Shown here in pieces: positions 21,601 to 32,057 of a stretch of DNA of 64,000 nucleotides. The translations under genes were made by a program, and so were the position numbers. Positions within the stretch are counted from its first letter, which is position 1. The number at the start of each line of letters is the position of its first letter. This DNA is from Galbula dea. Taxonomy: Eukaryota; Chordata; Aves; Piciformes; Galbulidae. The notes under the pieces are model-generated. The model searched no databases and had not been told where the DNA came from. It saw only the letters and a list, made by a program, of their open reading frames with translations. The stretch spans positions 3,134,156-3,198,155 of the forward strand of contig VWZX01004666.1 in assembly GCA_013399015.1 (NCBI GenBank). The letters are read 5' to 3'.

Positions 21601-22989
21601 CAGGAACACACCTCTGTCCTGGAAATTTCCCTCTGTCTTGTACTTTCATTCCCATCTACCTGCAGCCAGGCTGGCAGGTTGGTTATTTTCCTCATCACTT
21701 AAAATGCTTTTGAAACAAAAGGTCTTTAACCCGCCCAACCTCACCAGGCATCTCTGGCAACGCCCTCATAGTAGTTCAGGGGGAGCATGAACCTCAGCAG
21801 GAGGCATGGGGCACCCCATGAGCTGGTGGAACCAGGTCTAGGTAGGACACAGGGTCTCCCAAGACGGCGGGAACAGAGCAGGAACCGTATTCCAGAGAGG
21901 GTGCAGAGGTGAAACGACAAGACAGTGATGGTGATCTGGGGGAAGAAGAGCAGAGATCCTCTCACCTAGCCCACATACTTGCTTACTAGCCCAGAGAGGG
22001 GTCTCCAAGACCCAGAGCACTGATGGGGAGCCAGGACCTAGCAGCCAAGCATAATGATTCTTCTGGGCATCCTAAGGCCTGGCAAGAGAAGAGGCAAGTC
22101 CGGGAAGCAAGACACACATGTACCCTTGGTTTCCTCAAGCACAGAGGAGGTGACCTGATCACTGTACAACCCTTCTGCCCCAAATAGGGACATCTTGCCC
22201 CATGTCTGTGTTGGTGGAGAAGCTGGCTGTCTGGTGGAGAGATAACTTGACTAAGGTTTATAAAGACCTCATCTGCCTTTGGACCACTCCACAAATGACC
22301 AATAAATAAGACTTTGTACAATGACTTCAAAGTGCATGTGGTGCAAGAGAAGAGTCGTCAGCAATGACAGGCCAGTATTCATCACATCATTTCCTTGTGA
22401 GAAGGCAAAAGAGAGGATTCAGACTCATGAGTCCAAACAAATGTGAATCACAGTGTTTGTCTCACATTCCTCCTGACCAAAACCATCCCTGCCTTGTGTT
22501 ATTTGGGGCTGGGAGAATCAACCCAGACATGACTTTACTTCGGGGATCCACAGAGACCCAGTTAATTCTTTTTACTCTGCCATTTCAGAAGTGCTGTGGA
22601 CTCAAAGGTCCTCCAGCTGAGATGGGAATCTCCATATCACAGCAGTGGTTGGTGCAGTTAGACATCTGGCACCAGCATTCACATCTCAGGGTTCATCTAG
22701 AAGGCTGACAACAAGGCCAACTCCATCTAGTAGTGCCAAATTAAGTATAAATAATCAGGGAAATGGATTTGGACTTAAAACCTCACTTAGATCCTGGTTA
22801 CCCAACAGGGTAGGTACAAAACAGGACACAGATCTCCCTTACCTGCTGAGTATGGAAGACAGCTTAGCCTGCACTACCTCAAGCCTCAAGGAGAGCTCAT
22901 GAGAACAGATCTGAGACCACATGTTGTCAGCCTCAAACACCCTTCTTTAAAAACATCCAATACAGTATGTCCTTTGGGAAAGGTCAGAA
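18601..22989. other. Gene-free intergenic DNA
   Basis: No gene or clear transposon is visible. A CT/T simple tract lies at 19,077-19,107. Open frames of 80-127 codons occur on both strands without recognisable domains or splice structure. Confidence 0.5.
19077..19107. repeat. (CT)n / poly-T simple repeat
   Basis: A short CT run passes directly into a T homopolymer of about 18 bases. Confidence 0.85.
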
Positions 22990-23105
22990 ATTATTTTGTC
23001 CATTTCTAGATGAGGATAACATGTAGAGCATAATGGACTGACTCATACACTGTAAAAAAGCAAGCCAGTGGCATAATCAGGACCAAAGTCTACATACTCT
23101 CTGAT
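22990..23105 (-). mobile_element. MIR-like ancient SINE relic, reverse orientation
   Basis: Read forward it follows the reversed MIR pattern: GTCCATTTCTAGATGAGGATAA, then a middle region, then CCAGTGGCATAATCAGGACC and AAAGTCTACATACTCT. The last two match the agtggcagagc..ggattc..aaccc..ggtctgtctgact part of MIR. Divergence is high. Confidence 0.55.
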
Positions 23106-24950
23106 GGAACCAAGAATCTTGCTAATGTTGACTTTGCAGACACATCAAATTAACATTTCTGGAAGCTTTTCCCACATCCATTGTGTTGTTTGGCTTTCAC
23201 TGCATATATTGCATGCATTTAGCTTTTGTTTGCATTAAATGCATTTTTACCACAACTCTGTAGCATGTAGCTGATGCCTTAACCATACAAGTTAAGTTTC
23301 CTTTGAACCTTTATAATTTAGCTTTTGAATAAGAATTTCTGAATTACAGAATCTGTGGGAGGGTTTAGCTGAATGAAGAACCTGTGTAAAAGAGTACAAG
23401 ATCCTTCTTTTGCCACTGCAGTCAGAACTTCGGTATTTGTCTCACCTTCTCCTCCACCTGCTCCATTTTATGGGCTTGAGAGGAGAGAGATCAGTGGCAA
23501 AGAGGCTCTTTGTGAAGCATGACTGGCCTGCAGAGACCCAAGATGCTGAGATGCCAGGGGGAGGGATTTATTTCCCAGAGATAACCAAGAGGATGTTTTG
23601 TTCTTGCAGCAGAAAGGTTGAATGAAATACTTCACCAGAGCCTTGCGACAGGAGTGAGGCTGGGAGGGAGGTGGTGTCCCTTAGTGCTATGAGAAGAAAA
23701 CCTCTATCAAAAAAACCTCCATCAACTAGAAAACAACAGCTGAAGGTCTGCAGAAGGTAACAGGGACAGGCCTGGTACAGATTTCTGCATGCTCAGAAGT
23801 CAGGAGACAAAACTGAGGATCAGTTTCTCCCTTCCCCATTCTCAATCAGTTTGCTGTACTACATACTCTTCTTTGGAAGATGCTCAGATGATTGAATATT
23901 ATCCATTTTCTTTTGACCAAACACAGGGTGCACAGACTTTGCACGAATGTTCCTGCCTTGTGTCTCTCTATCAGTAGTTATGTCATATCTTCCAAGATCT
24001 GAAAGATCAAAAATGGGCAGTTTGTCCCCCAGCACTGAAACTGAGGCAGAAGACGACACACAGGAAACCAGGAGCAAGCCTGCAAGTGAGTCAATACAGA
24101 AAAACGGCAGGATTTGTTCTTCATTTTTCCAACAAGAAGAGTCTGGGAGAAGTTTGTAAAAGCAATTTAACCCATCTCCTATTCAAACCAGTAAGAACTA
24201 GGCATTTGCATTCTGCCATGAAGTTTTGCAAGAAAAAAAAATTAACAGCGATAAAAAGCAGTCCTAAGAGGCACAGACATGTTCAGGCAGAGTGTAAGTC
24301 AAAAGAACTATCTCAAGTCACAGAAGAACAGCACATCAACATCAAGATATTTGACAGATGTACTTTACTGCAGGGATGAATGGGTTAAGAGGAGCCCCTC
24401 TAAGCAGCCAGCAGCATGCCAAAGCCCGCTGAAGAGTTCAGCATCTTCCACCACAGAATTAGCTAGTTGCAAACTGGTCTTAATGGTTTTGCATAAAATC
24501 CAGAGGCTGGCAGTTGCCATGGGCTTGTTCTTCCACTGCTTAATCTCCCCCTAAGGAAAAGGGAGTCAGATACAGCTGCCAACAGTCAGCAAAATCTCAG
24601 AGGATAAAAGATGAGCAAAGGAGCATGGAAGACCTTCTCAACAGTCACATGTTTGGGCTGTAAGTGTCCTGTGTGACTGAGGTTGGCCTCCTTCCCAAGG
24701 CTGCCAACCCTTGTGTTTTCATCACAAGTTTCTCAGAGTAGGAAGGATTTATTCCTATTTAATTGTTTGGGCTTGGGAGGGGGGGGGGTTGGTTAATTTT
24801 ATTTTTTTTTTCAGAGGAGTCCCAACTGCATAGGACAATGTGAAAACCATAATCCTTCCTGAACACTCCTGGAGGGCAAAGAAAGATCCAGTGATGCTGA
24901 TGGTGGTGAAAACATGCAGATGGGTAAAAATGCTCTTTTTTTTGATGGTG
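23106..24950. other. Gene-free intergenic DNA
   Basis: No exon is recognisable. An AT-rich stretch with repeated TGCAT words at 23,155-23,300 is a possible regulatory element (see findings). A poly-G tract occurs around 24,779-24,788. Confidence 0.5.
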
Positions 24951-25380
24951 AAGGGCATGGAGGGGAAAACTTATGAGGAAATGCTGAAATCACTTGGTTT
25001 GTTCAGCCTGCAGAAGAGGAGACTGAGGGGAGACCTCACTGAAGTTTATAACTTCCTCACCAGAGAGGGACGGGTGGGTGCTGACCTATTCTCTCAGGTG
25101 ACCAGGGACAGCACCCAGGGGAACAGGCATGAAGCTGTGCTGGTGGGGGGGATTCAAGTTGAATGTTAGGAAGTGGTTCTTTCCCCAGAGAGTGGTGGAG
25201 TATTGGAAGAGGCTCCCCGGGGAGGCTGTCATGGCACCAACTCTCATGGAGTTTAAGCAGCACTTGTACAATGCACTTGGGCACATAGTGTGACTTCGGG
25301 GTTGTCCTGCGCCTAAATAGGAGTTGAACTTGATGATCTTTGTGGGTCCCTTCCAACTTGGGATATTCTGTGATTCTTTT
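24951..25380 (+). mobile_element. CR1 LINE, longest copy in the window
   Basis: About 430 bases follow the CR1 3' end in sense orientation: TTGTTCAGCCTGCAGAAGAG, GGGGAGACCTCACT, a block with AATGTTAGGAAGTGGTTCTT, GAGGCTCCCCGGGGAGGC, and the terminal GGTCCCTTCCAACTTGGGAT with ATTCTGTGATTCT. The copy is 5'-truncated with no usable ORF2 remnant. Confidence 0.93.
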
Positions 25381-26880
25381 CAAGCCAGTCTCAAGAATTT
25401 GGCTGGCCTAACCAGCAAGCCTGAGATGCTTCCAGTTCCCCATCATCAGCTGCCAGAAACACATCCCATTGCTGAGCAAACCTAATGGAGTGGATGTCAG
25501 CACCAGCTGGGCAATGGTCCCTGGCTTCTGGAGATAGAAAGTCACTTCTCTACCAAATCTAAGACTGTCTGAGCACCTCCCTGGGGAGCAAAGTGCAGTA
25601 CCCTCTGTTAGCAGGAGCCATTCCCATCTGCTTTCATGGGACCACCAGCCAAGAGCTGGGCTGTGATAACTGTATTAAAATTCAGTAACCTAATTATTGT
25701 TTGTGTTCCCAGGTTGGTGCAGAGGGACTTCAGCAAGCAGAATAAGCGTGCTACTATAGCAGGTGGTACCTCCACCCGGCCAGTGCCAGGACTTGCAAGG
25801 TGGCTCTGCCTTTCTTCACTATTTCCTCTACATAAGCTCGAATTACAGATTTGGCAGCCCCATACTCATCTAGCACTTCATCCTGCAGTCAGAGCCTCAA
25901 TGTCCCAGAGGGCCTCCCAAGCCTTGTTCAGGCTGATGCCTGTGAAGAAATCCTACCATTCTTACTCATTTTTGGGAAAAATATTGGTATTGGTGGCCTC
26001 AGGCTGTCTGCCATGAGATGCTGTACACAGGATCCAGAGCAGAGCCTCATATACCACGTGTACCATGGGGACAGGAGCAAAGCAGTCCCATGCAACATGG
26101 TGTTGGCTACCTTCAGAGGTGGTGTTGGCTACCTTCAGAGCACTGCTGCACAGATGTCCCTGCAAAGGAGGAGCTGATGGCAATTTACCCCCTCTTGTGG
26201 ATGCCTCCACTGAATGTCCCCACGGCAGTTGCTGTGGTCATCGCAGCCAGGGTGATTCCCAGGAGCTCAATGAGACCAGACTATATCCCACACCTCATCT
26301 GACCCAAACCAAACGTTCTATAGATCCTCCACAGTGCAATCAAAATCCCAAACAGAAGGCAAGACGAGCTGGAAGGTCCTAGACAAACAGTTTACCCATA
26401 TTCAGCAAAGGTGGAACAGGTTAGTTTAATCTTTCTGCTTGGGGGTAGGGGAAATTTCAGGTGGATTTAACAGCTCTCAGCAGTGCTTTGAGATGTTGAC
26501 TTGGACAGAAGTAGAATCAGACTAGTCCAGAGCACATCCAACACCCTTCTTCCCAATGTAAGAGTCATTGTTCCCCTTATGTATCTGGGGAGCTCCCTCA
26601 CAGACCATTTGGGGACAAGGACAGAAAAGATTCTTGGTATGTGGGAAACCAACGGAGGGTAATTTCTCAGGTGGGACATCTTTGCTGAACTATACAAAAG
26701 AAATGCATTACCAGCCTTGATAATGGGTTGATAGCTGCTGACCATTGCTCAGCAGTTATTTGGAGATGAAGGGTCAGAAACACATGAGGAAAGGCTAGTT
26801 TTACTCCTGGCAGTCTGATGGCATGGAGTGATGTACCTACTCTCACCTGCTGCAGCATCCTCATATTGAAAACAGACATA
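25381..26880. other. Gene-free intergenic DNA
   Basis: No gene is seen. A 20-base unit (GGTGTTGGCTACCTTCAGAG) is tandemly duplicated at 26,099-26,118 and 26,121-26,140. Confidence 0.5.
26099..26140. repeat. Tandem duplication, 22-base period
   Basis: Two identical 20-base copies, separated by two bases, sit in unique sequence. This is a recent-looking local duplication. Confidence 0.85.
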
Positions 26881-26975
26881 ATGTTCATCACCTGCCTCAG
26901 AGGTGTGAAACAAGGGTTAATTCATTAACCTGTGTATCCAAAATGGCATACAGAGCACTGTACCTGATGGTAGCA
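26881..26975 (+). mobile_element. MIR/L2-like ancient repeat tail
   Basis: The order ATCACCTGCCTCAGAGGTGT, then GGGTTAATTCATTAA, then AGAGCACTGTACCTG resembles the 3' half of MIR (cctcatagggttgt, ggattaaatgagttaat, gaacagtgcctg). It is heavily diverged. Confidence 0.5.
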
Positions 26976-29900
26976 CTGTTTACTGAATGACACCCGAACT
27001 CCTGGACCAGGACTCTGGGAAGAAACAATAAAACATAGCAAGGTACCACTGCCAGCCTATACCAACAGAAGCAGCCCAGAGAGCAGCGGTCACATCACCA
27101 CTGGCCTGGGCTTCACGTGTCACTGATTAACTCAAGTTTTAATTATGCCTCAATATCACCACGTCTCCCCAAACACAAAGCTTTCAGCCAGGCAGTTCCT
27201 GCCAGATGAAGTTTCATAAAGAGCAGCTAGTGACTAAGACAGCCCGACCTTCAAGTCAGATGCTAACAGCTTTGGACAAGTGTGGGATTTTTACACCCCT
27301 ATCTGCAGAAAAATCTGATGTTTAGTGCCCTGACTGCCAGCAGGTCACTCTTAAACCCCTGAACATCCCAGGCAAAAAAAAAAAAAAAAAAAAGGAATAA
27401 AAAAAAAATGAGAGGGAAAAGAAAAAAAAAGTGCCGGAGGGGAATTGTACTGGCTCTAATCCCTTCTGCCATTCTGCATATTCATGGAACATTGTCATAA
27501 CACATCAGCGGGACAAAAGGTCTGTCGGCACCTCCTCCTCATTCCTTTGATAAACCACGAGACAAATGCTGAGTAAACACTTGGAATCCATTCACTGCAC
27601 TATTCTCATCGGGATGAGAAAGGGCTCCTCTTTCTTGCAGGCCCAGAGCTGCTCAGCCTAATAAAGTACGGCCCACGGCCCGTGAAAAGAGAGGCCTATG
27701 GATGATGAAAACATGGATTATCTCATTTCACCCTCCTTGTATCAGACCCTGCTCACATTCTGAGTGCACTTGGTCTGACACACAACTGCACACAGAAAAA
27801 AATAATAACAAAAAATTGAAAGAGGGGGGGAAAAAAAAGCCAGGAATGGGGTGTTTAGGGAACAGGGGAACTGTCTGTGAACGTTCACAGATTACCTTTT
27901 CCTAGTGGGAAAACAATTTGCTTCTGCCCTAGTCATCACCAGCAGTTTTCTCTTCAACATCAGTATTCCCCTGATTATTGCAGTTGGTGGGAGAAGAGAG
28001 AACACCTAAGACAAAGCTTTGCAGATTAATGGCCAAATTTAAGCTGGTCCCAAGCCCCTGAGAAGTCAATGAGATGGTACTGAGCAACCCCATAGACAGG
28101 TCCCCATGCCACTGCCTCAGCTCTCGCTTGCTTGGCAGTGGCCTCAGGTAAAGCTCCGTTCTCTTTGCACTTGTACAGCTGTAAATCAAGAGTTCTAAGC
28201 TCAGCCAAGTGCCTGGAGAAGACTTCTGCACCCATGGAGGGACGGAAGCATCTTTGGGTCTCCAGATGAAAAACACAATGTGATCCCAGCAGGTCAGCAC
28301 ATGAAATCATCTTCACTGGACATGAATAAGCTCCAGTATGGAGATTAAACCATCCAGTCCCTTTATTCAGTCTTGGAGCTCACCAGAGCACAGAGCAGGC
28401 TGCTGGGGCTAGGAGCAACAAAACTTCTTCAGACTTTACTCGCACCACACAGATAGGCAGAGAGACCAGAGACATACTGTCAGATACTTAAATACTTCCC
28501 CCCACCCCCCAATCCAGCATAAAGTGCCTCCTTACCATTAAGTGTTCAGTGGCTTAATCAAGGGACATTGATCACCAAGTTATCCCCTAAGTGTTTTCCA
28601 ACACCCACAGGAGCCTCCTCCATTGCCCAACTTTCTGGAGACTGAACTAAAAATCGCCTGCAATAAAACCAAAACAACTTTAATAACCCAAAATAGGGCA
28701 AGGAACTGGTTCTTTTGAAAACAATCTTCTGAAATAAATATTTTCCATTTAAGCATGATCCTGCTTGGAAGAATTTGAGAAGTTTTCAAAGCGAAAATTA
28801 ATTTCAGAAATAGTATATGGAGAACAAGCACACAGTGCAGTTGAGCACGTAATAGAAAACAAAACACAGTTATGAGTTGCTGTCAAATGATTAAGAAACA
28901 ATAAACAAACTGCTGATTAACTAGGCTTTCTTCTCTTTTAAATAAATGGCTCATAAACCACCACCTGAGAGATGAGTGTTCTGCGTGTAAACAGTATACT
29001 CAGTGCTTTTGTCTCTCTAAAATCCTTAAGTTCATCCTTAAGTTTCAGACAACAGTGAACAGTTGTTCGTTTGCCTGGCACGTTACTTGTGAACGTTGCT
29101 ATTCAAATATTTGCTTTTTACAAGGTGCTTGTTACAAAACCTCCCCGGGACCCAGCATGGTCTCGCAGCAGCTCCAGTTGCTCTCTGGGCTCCAGTAAAG
29201 CACATGCAAGGCCCCAGCCAAGAGGGCTCTGCGATACTGGCTGTTTGTTTTCCCTGAGCAGTGACTCCTCTCCCTAAGCAACCAAGATGCAAAAGCAAGT
29301 GTGAAACTTGTAGGGCTTCCAAGAGGCTGTTTGTTTTGCTGCCCAAAAGCAATTTTGGGGCTAAACTGTATTGGCACGTGTAATGGCCACATTTCCCTGT
29401 CCCAGGATGGGCGACAAGCAGGTTGCTGCCTGCCACCTACAAACACCTACATCCAACCTGCACAGCAACACAGCACAGCACTTCATTAAAGTACTAGACT
29501 AAAGCAGTGATTTCCTTCCTTAGATGATGCTTTCATTTCCTGGTTGCTGCTTCATTAAAAAAAAAGTAATTAAAAACCTCAGCAATATTGTTGAGCCCAG
29601 ATCCTCTGAGACTACTTAGACACATAACTCCCATTCATGTCCAAATGGTCTCAACAGTCTTTGGGTTACAAACCTCAGGGAGTTCATCACTCAGCCTTTC
29701 TTACAGATCCAAGTCTCCATGCAGTTTCTCTGCCTGCTCAGCAGCAGCTTCAGCCTACAGGGCTTTGTGGGTCCAAGTTCAACCCCATGAGGCAAACATT
29801 GCTTCTCAGCATGTGAAAATGCAGAGCAATCTCCTTTCTCTCCTGCAGCCACCACCTGCAACCACTGGTACCAGGGGCCCTCATCTCCCTTCTCCACCAG

Positions 29901-31856
29901 CCAGGACCCAGCTAGGGGACAGATTAGTTTTGAAGGGGAGCAGAACAACCCTCAGCCTGTTCTGGATAGTTTTTCAGGGACTCTTCTATGCTTTACACCA
30001 GATCCCATGGCTCCTGCACTGTTCCTCGTTGTAAGGATTCAGGTAGCTGTCCTGCAAACAAAACCTAGCTTTAAGCCCAAGCTAGGGCTGCTTCAAGGAT
30101 GCTCAGTGCTTCATACATCATATTCCAGCCCATTGCTCTCTGGGGCTGACTCTGAAACCCTTAAGTTGCTCGTTTGCTAGGCCCTGGCAAAGGGTCAGTA
30201 TCTGGCTCTGAAGATTGATGGGGAATTTTTCCATTGCCTCCTGCAGAAGTGTCTTTGATACCTCTTGTATCCTGTCAGCAGTGCTCAGGTTAGAGCATCC
30301 AGTTTTAAATTGACAACGTTCCTCTCAAAACCTGATAAGTAATTGGGGGATCTGCTAATAGGGCTTGTCAAAATCAATTGGGGTTAAACACCTTTAGCTA
30401 CAATAACAGTCATCTGACCCCAGGCTCCAGAAACTGCCAGGCTCAGAGGAACCCCCGGGGGGTTATTCCTGGCTTCCCATCGCTTTGAGACAGATAAAAG
30501 AGCAGACGATGCAGAGCTGGGTAATCCGTTCAGCCCATCCCAGCCATGCACTGAAGTGACAGCTCCCAGAGTTTCTGCAGAGCTGGCTCCTCTTGGGAGT
30601 TGTGTGCAGAGGGGCCAATTTGTTCAACAAAACCTGGGCAACCAGAGTTTTCTTAAATTCAATTGCCTGAAGGAGAAGGCAAATAGCATTTAAGTGGAGG
30701 AAAGTGCATTAAAACCACATCTTTGATACAATGGCCGATACATCCCATGCTGCCAACGCCTGAAATGATAATATTTTTTTTCTTAAATAAATAGCTCAGC
30801 GGCAGGATCCCAGCCTCCCCCAGCACAGGGAGGCTTCACGCTGCAGCAGTCGCATTTCCAGCCCTCCAGGCCAAACTACTTCAACACTTCCCCTCTTTGT
30901 TGGGCTCATTAGGGAGGTTGGATCAGCTCAGGAGGGACTGACAGTGGTGCCCATGCTGCGCTGAGGATCCACAAATTCAGAAGGCACTTTCAGCTTATGT
31001 TTCCACCAGCTCCCTGGAGGGAGGTGTAGGAACAGCAGTTAGCATGGCCATCCTACCCAGGTTGGTAGGAAGAGCTTTTCTTGCCCTTTGGAACTTACTG
31101 CCTTTGGACATCTACGAGGTCTTGACACAGGGGAAGGCGAAACAGTGTGTCAGGAAAAGAAACAAATATTCAGGGTTTGAGGCACTTGCATAACTCAATG
31201 TGCATCTTGATGTTTCTCTAGTTGTGGGTTGCACTAATTCCTCCTCCTTTGGAGGTTTTCATCTGTGCTTTCTCCCCTCCTCCATCTAAAAAGCACCTGT
31301 GACCATGGGGGCATTGGGGACGTCAGGAAAGGGTCTCTGGGTATTGCCAGGGGAGGCTCCTTGGGACCAGAGATACTGAGCTAGACAGAAGCAGTGCAGG
31401 GGAAAGGGACACAGCTTTTGTCCTGTGCCCCAGGCAGGACACTTGGTGGCTGGCTGCTGATTGTCTCCTTAGAGAGCAGCAGTTAACTTCATCCTTAAGA
31501 ATTCAAGCCTATAATGAGGGATTTCAAATTATCCCATCTGGTCTCAAAGTTTCTGTGAAAGTATGAGACAGTCAAAGAAAACCATCACTTGCCACACCTC
31601 CACAAACTTCAGAGAAAGCTACCTGCAGGCTTCCCTCCCTGGAGATTTCAGTCTATCCTGCTTCTATGAAGATCCTAACAAGGCTGTCTCTGCCATCCCA
31701 GTCATGCATTTTAACTTGTCACCTTGGCTGGGCCCCAAAAATCCAGTGCCAAGGGGAAAGTGAACAATATGGAGATTCAGCAATTTTCCAACGTTTTCAA
31801 ACAAGTAAGTGTGACAGGAGAGGGAGGGCAGCAGCAAAACACGAGCAGAAAAGAAG
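26976..31856. other. Gene-free intergenic DNA with candidate regulatory blocks
   Basis: No coding exon is recognisable. Open frames to 148 codons (for example around 29,588-30,034) lack domain features. Two motif-dense stretches, 27,440-27,705 and 30,325-30,520, look like possible conserved elements and are discussed in the findings. Confidence 0.5.
27374..27432. repeat. Poly-A / A-rich tract
   Basis: Adenine runs of about 20, 10 and 9 are broken by short GA words. No retrogene sequence precedes it. Confidence 0.85.
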
Positions 31857-32057
31857 ATTCATAGAATAGCCTAGGTTGGAAGGGAGCATAAGATCATTTA
31901 GCTCCAACCCCCCTACCATGGCTGGAATAAAACCTACTAGACCAGGTTGCCCAGGGCCACATCCAACCTTGCCTTGAACACAGCCAGGGATGGGGCAGCC
32001 ACAACATCTTCTGGGCAACCTGTCCAGTTCCTCATTACCCTCTGGGTAGAGAATTTT
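31857..32057 (-). mobile_element. CR1 LINE, 5'-truncated 3' end
   Basis: It opens ATTCATAGAATAGCCTAGG and TTGGAAGGGAGCATAAGATC, the reversed CR1 terminus. It runs through TTGCCCAGGGCCACATCCAA and GGGCAACCTGTCCAGTTCC. About 200 bases are recognisable. Confidence 0.92.

Noticed and set aside
27374..27432. Poly-A tract as the tail of a processed retrogene
   Set aside because: No cDNA-like sequence lies on either side and no target-site duplication is visible.
29588..30034. 148-codon plus-strand open frame in the intergenic region
   Set aside because: It has no domain, no flanking gene structure and no repeat or exon signals. An open frame of this size is expected by chance in 64 kb.
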